Source: Crossiella sp. S99.2
GTDB lineage: Bacteria > Actinomycetota > Actinomycetes > Mycobacteriales > Pseudonocardiaceae
Direction of reading: 5' to 3'
Assembly: GCF_023094165.1 (NCBI RefSeq)
Contig: NZ_JALMDK010000003.1
Coordinates: 124,001-188,000, forward strand
Length of the DNA: 64,000 nt
The position numbers and the translations under genes were made by a program. Numbering within the stretch: the first letter of the stretch is position 1; the number at the start of each line of letters is the position of its first letter. Below the pieces are notes generated by a model that was not told the DNA's origin, ran no database searches, and saw nothing but the letters and a program-made list of their open reading frames with translations. Below are positions 15,497-24,541 of this stretch, piece by piece.

Positions 15497-17788
15497 ATGG
15501 TGAGACGAACCGCCGCGCTGCTGGGCGCGCTGGCCCTGGCCGCGAGTGTGTTGCTGGCCGCCGGTCCGGCCCAGGCCGATCCCGCCGCGCCGCCGGGAAC
15601 CGTGGTGCCCGTGCAGGTCACCGGCGACCCGGCCAAGCGGTTCAACCTGGTGATCGTGCCGGACGGCTACACCAGCGCCGACCTGCCCAAGTTCCGCGAA
15701 CACGTGGACAAGCACCTCAACGTGCTGTGGACGATCGAGCCGTTCAAGTCCTACCGCAGCTACCTCAACGTCTACACGGTGGAGATCGCCTCCCCGGAGT
15801 CCGGCGTCAGCTGCGATCCGGACATCAGCTCGCCGCGCCGCAACACCCCGCTGCGGATGGGTTTCTGGGGCGGCTGCAACCCCAGCGGCGTGCGCCGCCT
15901 GCTCACCGTGGACAGCACCGCGGTGGTCAACTACGCCAACCTGGTGCCCGGCACCACCGCTGCCAACCGGCAGATCCTGGCCATCGCCAACAGCGACACC
16001 TACGGCGGCGCGGGCGGCACCTACGCCACCGCCTCTGGGGGCAACGCGCTGTCCGCGCTGATCACCCCGCACGAGCTGGGCCACTCCCTTGGCGGGCTGC
16101 AGGACGAGTACGACTACCTCAACCGCGGCGTGCGCGGCGGCGCCTACACCGGCGGCGAACCCGACTCGGTGCACCACTCCCTGCTCACCGAAGCGCAGAT
16201 GCGGGACCAGAAGAAGAAGTGGTGGCGCTGGCTCGGCGAGCCCAGCGAGTCCGGCGGCATGATCGGCCGGTTCGAGGCCGGGATGTATGCCAGCACCGGC
16301 GTGTGGCGGCCCAGCAAGCACTCGATGATGAAGACCCTGGGCTACTACTTCGACCAGCCCACCAGGGAACGCATGGTCGAACGCCTCTCCGGCAAGACCA
16401 GCATCCTGCAGGACAGCACCCCGAACACCGCACCCATCGGCGCGGACCGCGTGGTGTGGGCCGAACCCCTGCACCCGGTCAGCCACAGCCTCACCGTCAC
16501 CTGGACCCTGGACGGCACACCGTTGTCCACCAACGGCTCCCGTTCGGTCGACCTGACCAAGCAGAACCTGACCCCCGGCCGCCACACCCTCCTCGCCACG
16601 GTCACCGACCCCACCGAGTTCGTCCGCGACCCGGCCATCCGCGCCTCCGCCGCGCTGACCCGCACCCGCACCTGGACGATCGACACCAGCCTCACCACCC
16701 CGCGCCCGAACGTCCCCGCCGACTTCCTCGCACACACCCCTACCAACCGTCCGGTAGGCGGCGGTGACGTGGTCTACGTGCAAACCACCCGCCCCGCCGC
16801 CCAGGAACCCCCGGTCACCTGGACCCTGGACGGCCGCCAGGTGAGCACCGCCGTCGACAACCGCGACCTCAACCTCAAGTCCCTCAAACTCACCCCGGGA
16901 CGCCACACCCTCACCGCCACCACCGGCGCGGCCACCCGCACCTGGACCGTCGACGCCCAGGCCCCGGCCACCAGCTTCGAGCTGTCCAAACCCCTGCTGA
17001 CCAGGACCTCCCCGACCGGTGATCCGGAGTACGTGTTCAACGCGCCGTTCACCATGCGCCTGAAGGCCACCGACGACACCCAGGGCTTCGTGGTCCCGGA
17101 ATTCCGCACCAACGGCGACGGTTGGTACAACTACTTCGGCTGGCCCACCGACGCCAGCGCCCCGTTCCGGTTCACCCCCAACGGCACCAACATCGACGAC
17201 CTGATCTACGGCAAACTCGGCACCCCCAGGCTGTCTCCCTGGGACAATGTGCCCCCCGGCTACGGCCGCCACACCATCGACTACCGGGCCATCGACCCCG
17301 CGGGCAACACCGGTACCCCCGGCCGCTTCGCCGTCACCCTGCTCCGCGAACCCCCGGCCTGCACCACCACGATCACCGGCCGGCACACCGGCCCCCTGGT
17401 CGTGAACACCGGCGTCACCTGCCTGAACGCTGCCACCGTCACCGGCCCACTCACGGTCAGCCCCGGCGCCACGCTGGTCGCCACCGAGTCGACGATCACC
17501 GGCCCGGTCCGTACCGACCGAGCGGTCGGCGTGCACCTGCTGAACTCCACCATCGTCGGCCCCACCGCGCTGACCGGCACCACCGGCGATGTGACCGTGG
17601 TCGGCGGCCGGATCGTGGGCGCGCTGCGGGTCTCGGACTCCACGGCGACCGATCGTGGGCCGGTGCTCGCGGGTGTGGCGGTCACCGGGCCGGTGCAGTG
17701 CCGGGGCAACGCGACCGCTCCGGACAACCTGGGCGCGCCGATCACCGGGTCCGGTCCGGCCACCGGTCAGTGCGCGGTGCTGCGGTAA
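15497..17788 (+). CDS. secreted M64-family metallopeptidase
   Basis: A protein of 763 residues with a Sec signal peptide ending near GPAQADP. The peptidase core (about residues 30-310) is of the IgA-peptidase M64 type: FNLVIVPDGYTSADLPKF, then the zinc site TPHELGHSLGGLQDEYD with HExxH plus downstream D/E. Two Ig-like repeats follow, each with a segment like VTWTLDG...PGRHTL (from about residues 330 and 440). The C-terminus (about 640-763) is a run of short TGP/VxGx turns that looks like a small beta-solenoid. It probably degrades extracellular protein. ATG at 15497 is chosen to open the signal peptide; a GTG at 15500 is possible. Confidence 0.87.
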   Translation: MVRRTAALLGALALAASVLLAAGPAQADPAAPPGTVVPVQVTGDPAKRFNLVIVPDGYTSADLPKFREHVDKHLNVLWTIEPFKSYRSYLNVYTVEIASPESGVSCDPDISSPRRNTPLRMGFWGGCNPSGVRRLLTVDSTAVVNYANLVPGTTAANRQILAIANSDTYGGAGGTYATASGGNALSALITPHELGHSLGGLQDEYDYLNRGVRGGAYTGGEPDSVHHSLLTEAQMRDQKKKWWRWLGEPSESGGMIGRFEAGMYASTGVWRPSKHSMMKTLGYYFDQPTRERMVERLSGKTSILQDSTPNTAPIGADRVVWAEPLHPVSHSLTVTWTLDGTPLSTNGSRSVDLTKQNLTPGRHTLLATVTDPTEFVRDPAIRASAALTRTRTWTIDTSLTTPRPNVPADFLAHTPTNRPVGGGDVVYVQTTRPAAQEPPVTWTLDGRQVSTAVDNRDLNLKSLKLTPGRHTLTATTGAATRTWTVDAQAPATSFELSKPLLTRTSPTGDPEYVFNAPFTMRLKATDDTQGFVVPEFRTNGDGWYNYFGWPTDASAPFRFTPNGTNIDDLIYGKLGTPRLSPWDNVPPGYGRHTIDYRAIDPAGNTGTPGRFAVTLLREPPACTTTITGRHTGPLVVNTGVTCLNAATVTGPLTVSPGATLVATESTITGPVRTDRAVGVHLLNSTIVGPTALTGTTGDVTVVGGRIVGALRVSDSTATDRGPVLAGVAVTGPVQCRGNATAPDNLGAPITGSGPATGQCAVLR

Positions 17789-17800
17789 CCGGCGGCGGAA

Positions 17801-17835
17801 CGGGGGCGGGTGGCGAGGCCGCCGCCACGCCCCCG
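17801..17835 (+). terminator. hairpin after the M64 peptidase gene
   Basis: Arms CGGGGGCG (17801-17808) and CGCCCCCG (17828-17835), with additional GGTGGCG/CGCC pairing inside, lie 12 bp after the stop. GC-rich, no T-run. Confidence 0.55.
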
Positions 17836-17904
17836 CATTGCCACCCAGCCCACCCTTCGGCAAGGTGAGGTGCGAGGAGCATCTCCGGCGATGAAGGGCA
17901 GCTC

Positions 17905-18666
17905 ATGACCACGCAGCTCGCACTGATCACCAACGACGACGGCATCCTCGCCCCCGGACTCGCCGCGCTGGCGGGTCTGGCCGACCGGACGGGGCTGACC
18001 ACCGTGGTCGCCGCCCCCGCCACCGAGGCCAGCGGCACGAGTGCCGGGCTGACCGCGGCGGAGGACAAGCGGCGGGTGGCGGTGCGGCGGCGGAGCCTGG
18101 AGGGGTTGCCGGAGGTGCCTGGGTACGCGGTGGCCGGGCATCCGGGGTTGATCGCGTTGCTGGCGGCCAAGGGTGCGTTCGGCGGGCGGCCGGATGTGGT
18201 GTTGTCCGGAGTCAATCGCGGGGCCAATGTGGGGCGGGCGGTACTGCATTCGGGGACCGTGGGGGCGGCGCTGACCGCGGGGATCAACGGGATCCGGGCC
18301 TTGGCCGTCTCGCTGGATGTGGGGCGAGGGGTCGGCGAGCAGCACTGGGAGACCGCGGTGGAGGTGGCGGAGACGGTGCTGAAGTTGTTGTGGGAGTTGC
18401 CGCCGGGCAGTGTGCTCAACCTGAACGTGCCCAATGTCCCGGTCAGCAAGCTGGGGCCGTTGCGGCGGGCCACGCTGGCCGCGCACGGCACCGTGCAGTC
18501 CAGGGTCCGGCACCTGGACGGCGGCGGCCTGGAGCTGGTGACCGTGGAGTCCGAGGGCGCGGTCGAGGACGGCAGCGATGTCGCCTTGCTGGCGCAGGGA
18601 TGTCCTACCGTGACGCCGTTGCACTCGGTGACCGAGGACGCGGGATTAGCGCTGCCCTGGGACTGA
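17905..18666 (+). CDS. surE: SurE-family 5'/3'-nucleotidase
   Basis: A protein of 253 residues with the SurE motifs. TNDDG near the N-terminus supplies metal ligands, SGVNRGANVGRAVLHSGTVG carries the Asn ligand and phosphate-binding loop, and LNLNVPNVP is also diagnostic. It removes phosphate from nucleoside monophosphates using Mg/Mn. Family members usually have an S-x-x-S segment after APAT; here TEASGTSAG is present. ATG at 17905 lacks a strong Shine-Dalgarno. Codon 248 is TTA, and it is exactly the complement of the TAA stop of the overlapping SARP gene. The 3' ends overlap by 21 bp. Confidence 0.92.
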   Translation: MTTQLALITNDDGILAPGLAALAGLADRTGLTTVVAAPATEASGTSAGLTAAEDKRRVAVRRRSLEGLPEVPGYAVAGHPGLIALLAAKGAFGGRPDVVLSGVNRGANVGRAVLHSGTVGAALTAGINGIRALAVSLDVGRGVGEQHWETAVEVAETVLKLLWELPPGSVLNLNVPNVPVSKLGPLRRATLAAHGTVQSRVRHLDGGGLELVTVESEGAVEDGSDVALLAQGCPTVTPLHSVTEDAGLALPWD

Positions 18667-21642
18667 GGCGGCGATCCGGGCGGTGATCCGGTCCACGTCG
18701 CCGCGTTCGGCCGGGGGCAGTGGGGCGCCGGCGGCGGCGCGGAGCGTGGCGGCTTCGGCGAGCAGGGCCCTGGCCTGGTCGTGGTCGCCTGCCAGGGCAT
18801 GGGCGCCGGCCATGCCTTCCTTGGCCAGGGCGACCGCGCGGGGATCGCCGCTGAGGTGGGCGGCGGTCAAGGACCTGGTGTGCGCGGCCAGGGCTTCGTC
18901 GGGATTGTCGCGGAGTTCGGCGATGAAGCCCAGTTCGGCGTGGGACAGGGCGATGCCGGGGGCGTAGCTGACATCCTGATGCCAGGACAGCACGCGGTGG
19001 AACAACTTGGCCGCGGTGTCCAGGTCGCCGGTGCGGCGGGCGCCCAGGGCCAGGCCGAGTTCGGCGTGGATGACGCCGGTGTGGTAGCCGTGTTCGACGG
19101 CGAGGCGGCGGGCCTGCTCGTGCCGGGCCTGGGCGCGAGAATGGTTGCCGGTCAACAGATCCAGGCGGGCCAGGCCGGTCAGCTGGTCGGCCACATCGGG
19201 CCACAGACCGTGCTCCTGGGCCAGTTCCAGGGCGGTGCCGCGCAGTTCGGCGGACCTGGGGTAGTCGCCGGTGATCTCGGCGATGGTGGACAGCGCGAAG
19301 GTGGCCTGCGAGCGGCCCCAGACCTCGCCGAGGTCGACGAAGACCGCCAGTGCCTCGGCGGCCTGCTCGGCCGCGATGCGCAGGTCGCCGCGCATGATGG
19401 TCAGGAACGAGGTTGTCGCCAGGGAGATCGCGCGCAGCCAGGGGTCCACAGTGGACACTTCGGCGAGGCGGCGGGCGCTGGCGGCCAGGTCGGCGCCGGT
19501 GTAGCCGAGGCAGAAACTCAGGAACCAGGTGGTGTCGGCGTCCACTGTGGACTGTTCGCCGGCCTGGCGGCGGAGGTCCGGGTCGGTGGCGCCCCGGCGG
19601 AGCAGAGTGATCCCGGTGAGCAGGGCGGTGACGGTGTCCCGCAACGGGTGTTCGCCGGGGACGGACAGGGCCAGGCGGAGCTGGCGTTCAGCCTCGCTGA
19701 GCCTGCCACGCAGGTACCAGTACCAGGTCTGTGCCCGGACCAGGCGGAGCGCGCGGTCGGTGTCGGCGGTGTCCACCGCGGTGTCCAGGGCCCGGCGCAG
19801 GTTGGCCGATTCCCGGTCCAGCCGGGGCAGCCATTCGCGTTGTCCGGCATCGCGCAGGCGGGCACGCTCGGCCAGGTGGAGGTAGCAGGTCAGGTGCCGG
19901 TCGCGGACTTCGGCCAGCTCGCCCGACTCGGTCAGGCGGGTGCGCGCGTAGTCGGCGATGGATTCGAGGAGCCGGTAGCGCGGCCCGTCGGCGACGACCA
20001 CCAGGGAGCGATCAACCAGGCGGGCCACCAGATCCAGGACGTCTTCGAGGAGGACGGGCGGGGCGGCGCTGACCGCTTCGGCGGCGGCCAGGGTGGCGCC
20101 TTCGGCGTGCACAGCCAGGCGGCGCAACACGATCCGCTCCGGTTCGGTGAGCAGATCCCAGCTCCAGTCGATCACCGCGCGCAGCGTGCGCTGGCGCGGC
20201 GGGACCAGTCGGCCGCCAGTGGTGAGCAGCCGGAATCGATCGTCCACTCTGGACAGCAGTTCGGTCAGTCCGAGCACGCGCAGCCGGGGCGCGGCCAGTT
20301 CCAGGGCCAGCGGCAGGCTGTCCAGGCGCAGGCACAGCGCGGACAGCTGTTCCGGGGTGGCGGCGCTGAGGTCCGCGCCGGCGGCTTCGGCGCGCTGGGT
20401 GAGCAGGCGGACCGCGTCGGCCGGGGCCAGCGGCGGCACCACTTCCAGGCGTTCGCCGGGCACGCCGAGTCCTTCGCGGCTGGTGGCCAGCACCCGCAGG
20501 CCGGGCGCGGCGCGCAGCAGGTGCGCGATGAGGTCGGCGGCCGGGGCGAGGGCGTGTTCGCAGTTGTCCAGGACCAGCAACAATTGCTGGTCCAGGAGCG
20601 CCTCGGCCAGGTGCGCGGCCAGCCCGGCGCCGGAATCGTCGCGCACGTGCAGCACACCGGCGACCGATTCGGCGACCTCGGCCGCGGTGCAGGCGGTCGG
20701 GCCGGGATGGCCGGCCAGTTCGACCAGCCACACCCCGTCCGGGTACTCCGGTCCCGGCTCGGCGGCGGATAGGGCGAGGCTGGTCTTGCCGACCCCGCCC
20801 GGCCCGGTCAGCGTGACCAGGCGGTGCCGGGCGAGCAGGGCGCGGACCGCGCGGACGGTGTGCTCGCGGCCGATCAGCTCGGTGAGCGCGGCGGGCAGGT
20901 TGGTGCGGGCGCGCACCGCGACCCGCAGCCCGGGGTCCTGCCGCAGCATCGACTCGTGCAGTGCGGCCAGTTCCGGGCCGGGGTCGGCGCCGAGTTCGGT
21001 GGCCAGCCGAGTGCGCAGTTCGGCATACTCGGTGAGCGCCTCGGCCTGCCGTCCGGCCAGGTAGAGCGCGCGCAGCTGCACCGCGCGCAGCCGTTCGCGC
21101 AGCGGGTGCCGCCTTACTGGGTCGTCGATCCCGGCGAGTGCCTCGGCCACTTCACCCAGTTCCAGCCGGGTCGCGCCGAGCAGTTCGAGCGCGACCAGGC
21201 GCTGCTCCTCCAGGCGCTCGGCGACGGGGCGGGCGAAGTCCTCGTCGGCGAACTCCGCGTACGCCGGTCCCCGCCACAGTTCCAGGGCACGCACCAGCAG
21301 TTCGGCCCGTTCCCGGGGCGGGGCGTCCTGGGCGGCGGTCAGCAGCTCGGCGAACTCCGTCGCGTCCACCCCGGCGCGTAGCCGGTACCCGGCCGGTCCG
21401 GACTCGACCAGGTCCCGGCCGATCGCCCGCCGCAGCCGGGACACCTTGGTCTGCAACGCGCCCAGCGGATTCGCGGGCACCTCATCGCCCCACAGGTCCA
21501 GCACCAGGCGGTCCGCCGAGACCGCCTGTCCGCCCTGGGCGAGCAGCGCGGCCAGCAGGGCGCGCACCTTCGACTCCTGGACCGGCGCCGGTGTCCCGTC
21601 CGCCGTCCAGGCGGTCAGCGGACCGAGCACCCCGAATCGCAC
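18646..21642 (-). CDS. SARP/AfsR-like regulator: winged helix, BTAD, STAND ATPase, TPR
   Basis: A protein of 998 residues. It has an OmpR-type winged helix (residues 1-95, with LWGDEVPANPLGALQTKVSR), the helical BTAD domain (about 97-245), an AP-ATPase/NB-ARC module with Walker A TGPGGVGKTSLAL near 285 and Walker B LLLVLDNCEH, an arginine-bearing VLATSREGLGV, then C-terminal TPR-like helices. This architecture belongs to large pathway-specific activators (AfsR class) that switch on secondary metabolism in response to nucleotide state. GTG at 21642 (VRFGVLGPL) matches where SARP domains start; ATG at 21681 is an alternative. No biosynthetic cluster lies beside it here. The divergent imine-reductase-like gene is a possible target. 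Confidence 0.88.
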   Translation of the reverse strand: MRFGVLGPLTAWTADGTPAPVQESKVRALLAALLAQGGQAVSADRLVLDLWGDEVPANPLGALQTKVSRLRRAIGRDLVESGPAGYRLRAGVDATEFAELLTAAQDAPPRERAELLVRALELWRGPAYAEFADEDFARPVAERLEEQRLVALELLGATRLELGEVAEALAGIDDPVRRHPLRERLRAVQLRALYLAGRQAEALTEYAELRTRLATELGADPGPELAALHESMLRQDPGLRVAVRARTNLPAALTELIGREHTVRAVRALLARHRLVTLTGPGGVGKTSLALSAAEPGPEYPDGVWLVELAGHPGPTACTAAEVAESVAGVLHVRDDSGAGLAAHLAEALLDQQLLLVLDNCEHALAPAADLIAHLLRAAPGLRVLATSREGLGVPGERLEVVPPLAPADAVRLLTQRAEAAGADLSAATPEQLSALCLRLDSLPLALELAAPRLRVLGLTELLSRVDDRFRLLTTGGRLVPPRQRTLRAVIDWSWDLLTEPERIVLRRLAVHAEGATLAAAEAVSAAPPVLLEDVLDLVARLVDRSLVVVADGPRYRLLESIADYARTRLTESGELAEVRDRHLTCYLHLAERARLRDAGQREWLPRLDRESANLRRALDTAVDTADTDRALRLVRAQTWYWYLRGRLSEAERQLRLALSVPGEHPLRDTVTALLTGITLLRRGATDPDLRRQAGEQSTVDADTTWFLSFCLGYTGADLAASARRLAEVSTVDPWLRAISLATTSFLTIMRGDLRIAAEQAAEALAVFVDLGEVWGRSQATFALSTIAEITGDYPRSAELRGTALELAQEHGLWPDVADQLTGLARLDLLTGNHSRAQARHEQARRLAVEHGYHTGVIHAELGLALGARRTGDLDTAAKLFHRVLSWHQDVSYAPGIALSHAELGFIAELRDNPDEALAAHTRSLTAAHLSGDPRAVALAKEGMAGAHALAGDHDQARALLAEAATLRAAAGAPLPPAERGDVDRITARIAASVPGQR

Positions 21643-21750
21643 CCGGCAACCGTACCCGCTGGCGGTGCACCGACAGCGCATCGCCAGCGAATCGAAAGCG
21701 CAGGCAGACATGGTGATGGCACAGGCAGCAGCGATCAAGGAGTGATCATC

Positions 21751-22626
21751 GTGACCAGCAGCAAAACCCCGGTCAGCGTCATCGGACTCGGCCGCCTCGG
21801 CGCCGCGCTCGCCGAGGCGTTCCTGGCCGCAGGGCACCCGACCACGGTGTGGAACCGCTCGCCGGGCAAGTCCGAGCACCTCGCCGCCCAGGGCGCGACC
21901 GTGGCCGGTTCGCTGACCAAGGCGATCGAGGCCAGCCCGCTGGTGCTGACCGTCCTCGCCCACCACGGCGCGGTGCGCGAACTGCTCGACCCGGTGGTCG
22001 GCAGCCTCAGCGGCCGGACCCTGCTCAACATCAGCTCCAGCACCCCTGAGGACATCCGCAAGCTCGCCACCTGGGCGCAAGGCCATGGCGCGGACTACCT
22101 GGACGGTGCGGTGATGGCGGTGCCGCAGGCCATCGGCACCGCGGACGCCCAGGTCCTCTACAGCGGCTCCCCGGCCGCCTTCGACAGCTACGGCGAGCAG
22201 CTCGGCGTGCTCGGCGCGGCCCGGTATGTCGGCGAGGACCCCGGGGTGGCCGAGCTGTACAGCTACGCCCTGCTCAGCGCCGGGTACGGCACCCTGTTCG
22301 GCTTCCTGCACGGCACCGCGATGCTGGACTCCGCGGGCGTTCGCCCGACCGAGTTCCTCGCGCTGGCCGTGCCGTGGCTCAACGGCATGGTCGCCTTCCT
22401 CAGCGAGATCGCCAGGGAGACCGAGACCGGGGACTACAGCACCGGCGAGTCCAGCCTGGACATCAACCTGTTCGCGCTGGAGAACATCGTCGCGGCCAGC
22501 CGCACCGCGGGCGTGGACCCCGGCTTCCACGTGCCCACCGTCGACCTGGTGCGCAAGCGGATCGCGGCCGGGAACGGGCAGGAGAGCGCCTCCGGTGTGT
22601 TCGAAGTCATGCGCACCGGGGGTTGA
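21751..22626 (+). CDS. imine-reductase-like NADPH oxidoreductase
   Basis: A protein of 291 residues. It has an N-terminal Rossmann domain of the 6-phosphogluconate/3-hydroxyisobutyrate dehydrogenase type (VSVIGLGRLGAALAEAFLAA, then TTVWNRSPGK favouring NADPH), LLNISSSTPEDIRKL, DYLDGAVMAVPQAIG, and a C-terminal helical dimerisation domain with GTLFGFLHGTAMLDSAGV. The last segments match bacterial imine reductases. Where many of these have an Asp or Tyr donor (LYDxALL) this protein reads LYSYALL. Start GTG at 21751 is preferred because AAGGAG (21737-21742) sits 8 bp upstream; GTG at 21742 overlaps that site. It is divergent from the SARP gene. Confidence 0.8.
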   Translation: MTSSKTPVSVIGLGRLGAALAEAFLAAGHPTTVWNRSPGKSEHLAAQGATVAGSLTKAIEASPLVLTVLAHHGAVRELLDPVVGSLSGRTLLNISSSTPEDIRKLATWAQGHGADYLDGAVMAVPQAIGTADAQVLYSGSPAAFDSYGEQLGVLGAARYVGEDPGVAELYSYALLSAGYGTLFGFLHGTAMLDSAGVRPTEFLALAVPWLNGMVAFLSEIARETETGDYSTGESSLDINLFALENIVAASRTAGVDPGFHVPTVDLVRKRIAAGNGQESASGVFEVMRTGG

Positions 22627-22685
22627 CCTCCAGTTAGGTCGAGCTTGTTGGCTGGGCAGGCCAGACCTACTGAGGGGAAACACAG

Positions 22686-23630
22686 ATGCGTGCGGTGTGG
22701 TTACGCGAGTTCGGCGGACCCGAGGTGCTCCAGCTCGGCGACGCCCCTGATCCGGTGCCCGGCCAGGGTCAGGTGCTGATCGAGGTGGCCTACGCGAACA
22801 TCACCTTCGTGGAGACCCAGTTCCGGGCCGGCGGCGACAGCCCGTTCCGGGTGGAACTGCCGGTCATCCCGGGCAACGGGGTCGGCGGCACGGTGCTGGC
22901 CACCGGCCCCAGCGTCGACCCGGACCTGGTGGGGGAGCGGGTGATCAGCAGCCTGACCGGGTCCGGTGGCTACGCCGAACTCGCGGTGGCCGCGGCCGCC
23001 ACCCTGCACCGGGTCCCGGCGGAACTGCCCCTGGACAGCGCGGTCGCGCTGCTGGCCGACGGCCGGACCGCGGCGATGCTGCTGCGGGCCACCGAAGTCA
23101 AGCCGGGGGAGCGGGTCCTGGTCGAGGCGGCCGCGGGCGGGGTCGGCTCGCTGCTGGTGCAACTGGCCGTCGCGGCCGGGGCCACCGTGGTCGCGGCCGC
23201 GGGTGGCGCGCACAAGACCGAACTGGCCGCCTCGCTCGGCGCGGCCGAGGTGGCCGACTACACCGAACCCGGCTGGGCACAACGGATCGCACCGGTGGAC
23301 GTGGTCTTCGACGGGGTCGGCGGCGAGATCGGCCGGGCCGCCTTCGACCTGCTCGGCCAGGGCGGCCGGATGATCAGCTACGGCCTGGCCAGCGGCGAAT
23401 GGGCGGGCATCGCCGAGGAGACCGCGGCCGAACGCGGCGTCACCCTGGTGTCGTTGCGGCCCTCGCCGGAGCTGGTGCGGGAGAGCACCCGGCACGTGCT
23501 CGCCGAGGCCGCCGCCGGACGCCTGCACCCGGTGATCGGCCAGCGCTTCCCCCTCGCCGAGGCCGCCGCCGCGCACACCGCCATCGCCAACCGCGGCACC
23601 ATCGGCAAGACCCTGCTGGAGGTCAAGTGA
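22686..23630 (+). CDS. zinc-free medium-chain dehydrogenase, quinone oxidoreductase type
   Basis: A protein of 314 residues. It shows the MDR layout: a GroES-like N-terminal domain (RAVWLREFGGPEVLQLGD) and an NADPH domain with VLVEAAAGGVGSLLVQLA, the quinone-oxidoreductase form of the glycine motif. The structural zinc cysteines are absent, as in this subfamily. It probably reduces quinones or enones with NADPH. GAGGGG is upstream of ATG at 22686, and the stop overlaps the LLM oxidoreductase start by 4 bp. Confidence 0.88.
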   Translation: MRAVWLREFGGPEVLQLGDAPDPVPGQGQVLIEVAYANITFVETQFRAGGDSPFRVELPVIPGNGVGGTVLATGPSVDPDLVGERVISSLTGSGGYAELAVAAAATLHRVPAELPLDSAVALLADGRTAAMLLRATEVKPGERVLVEAAAGGVGSLLVQLAVAAGATVVAAAGGAHKTELAASLGAAEVADYTEPGWAQRIAPVDVVFDGVGGEIGRAAFDLLGQGGRMISYGLASGEWAGIAEETAAERGVTLVSLRPSPELVRESTRHVLAEAAAGRLHPVIGQRFPLAEAAAAHTAIANRGTIGKTLLEVK

Positions 23631-24496
23631 AGATCGGCGTGCAACTGCCCTCCTTCGGCGTGGATCCCTCGGCCACCGCGGCCGAGCACGCCCGGCACGC
23701 CGAGGGCCTCGGCCTGGAATCGGTGTGGACCGGCGACCACCTCATCCCCGCCCTGCCCTACCTGGACAGCACCCTGGTCCAGGCCACCGTCGCGGCGAGC
23801 ACGACCAGGATCAAGCTCGGCTTCGGCGTTTTGATCCCGGCTCTGCGCGGCGCGGCCTGGGCGGCCAAGCAGATCGCCACCCTGCAACATCTCTCCGGCG
23901 ACCGGCTGATCGTCGGCATCGGCACCGGCGGCGAACCACACGGTGACGCGGCCTGGCGCGCGATCGGCGTGCCCTTCGCCGACCGCGGCAAGCGCACCGA
24001 CGCGATCCTGGCCGTGCTGCCTGACCTGATCGCGGGGAAGGACGCGGCCATCGACGGCGAGACCGTGCGGATGTCGCCTGGCGCCACTGTGCCGCCGCTG
24101 CTGATCGGCGGCAGCGGCCCGGCGGCGTGGCGGCGGATCGACCGGCTCGGCGCGGGCTGGTACCCGGCGTTCGTGCCGCCCTCGGTGGTGGCCGGGGGGA
24201 TCCGGCAGCTCCGGGACCGCGGGATCGAGGCCCCGGTGACGGTCGGGGTCAGCGTCGGACTCGGCGCGGTCGATCCGTCGGTGGTGGCCGATCGGGTGCG
24301 TGGGCTGAGCGACTACGGGGTCAGCGAGGCCGAGGCCCGCCAGGCGATCGTGGTCGGCACGCCCGCGCAGGCCGCGGCGCAACTGGCCGCCTACGCCGAG
24401 GCCGGGGCGGAACGGGTGGTCGCGATGCCGTTCCCGGCGGACCGGTTCCAGCAGCGGGAGTTGCTGGCCGAGGCCATGCGGGAGCTGACCGGCTGA
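23627..24496 (+). CDS. LLM-class F420-dependent oxidoreductase
   Basis: A protein of 289 residues, luciferase-like TIM barrel: KIGVQLPSFGV, ESVWTGDHLI, IKLGFGVLIPALRGAAWAAK, RLIVGIGTGGEP. This is the pattern of actinobacterial F420-dependent LLM proteins, in which reduced F420 donates hydride; flavin use cannot be excluded from sequence. The GTG start overlaps the stop of the quinone oxidoreductase gene (GTGA), so the two redox enzymes are made together. The substrate is unknown. Confidence 0.85.
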   Translation: MKIGVQLPSFGVDPSATAAEHARHAEGLGLESVWTGDHLIPALPYLDSTLVQATVAASTTRIKLGFGVLIPALRGAAWAAKQIATLQHLSGDRLIVGIGTGGEPHGDAAWRAIGVPFADRGKRTDAILAVLPDLIAGKDAAIDGETVRMSPGATVPPLLIGGSGPAAWRRIDRLGAGWYPAFVPPSVVAGGIRQLRDRGIEAPVTVGVSVGLGAVDPSVVADRVRGLSDYGVSEAEARQAIVVGTPAQAAAQLAAYAEAGAERVVAMPFPADRFQQRELLAEAMRELTG

Positions 24497-24500
24497 CCGC

Positions 24501-24532
24501 CGGGCGCGGGCGAATTCGCTCGCCCGCGCCCG
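24501..24532. terminator. bidirectional hairpin between convergent genes
   Basis: Perfect 13-bp arms CGGGCGCGGGCGA (24501-24513) and its complement (24520-24532) with a 6-nt loop, lying between the convergent LLM oxidoreductase and serine-hydrolase genes. Confidence 0.75.
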
Positions 24533-24541
24533 ATCCCGGCC

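Noticed and set aside
21643..22683. N-terminal extension of the SARP protein over the imine-reductase gene
   Set aside because: The extension has no domain and runs antisense to a gene with a good ribosome site; SARP domains start at the chosen GTG.
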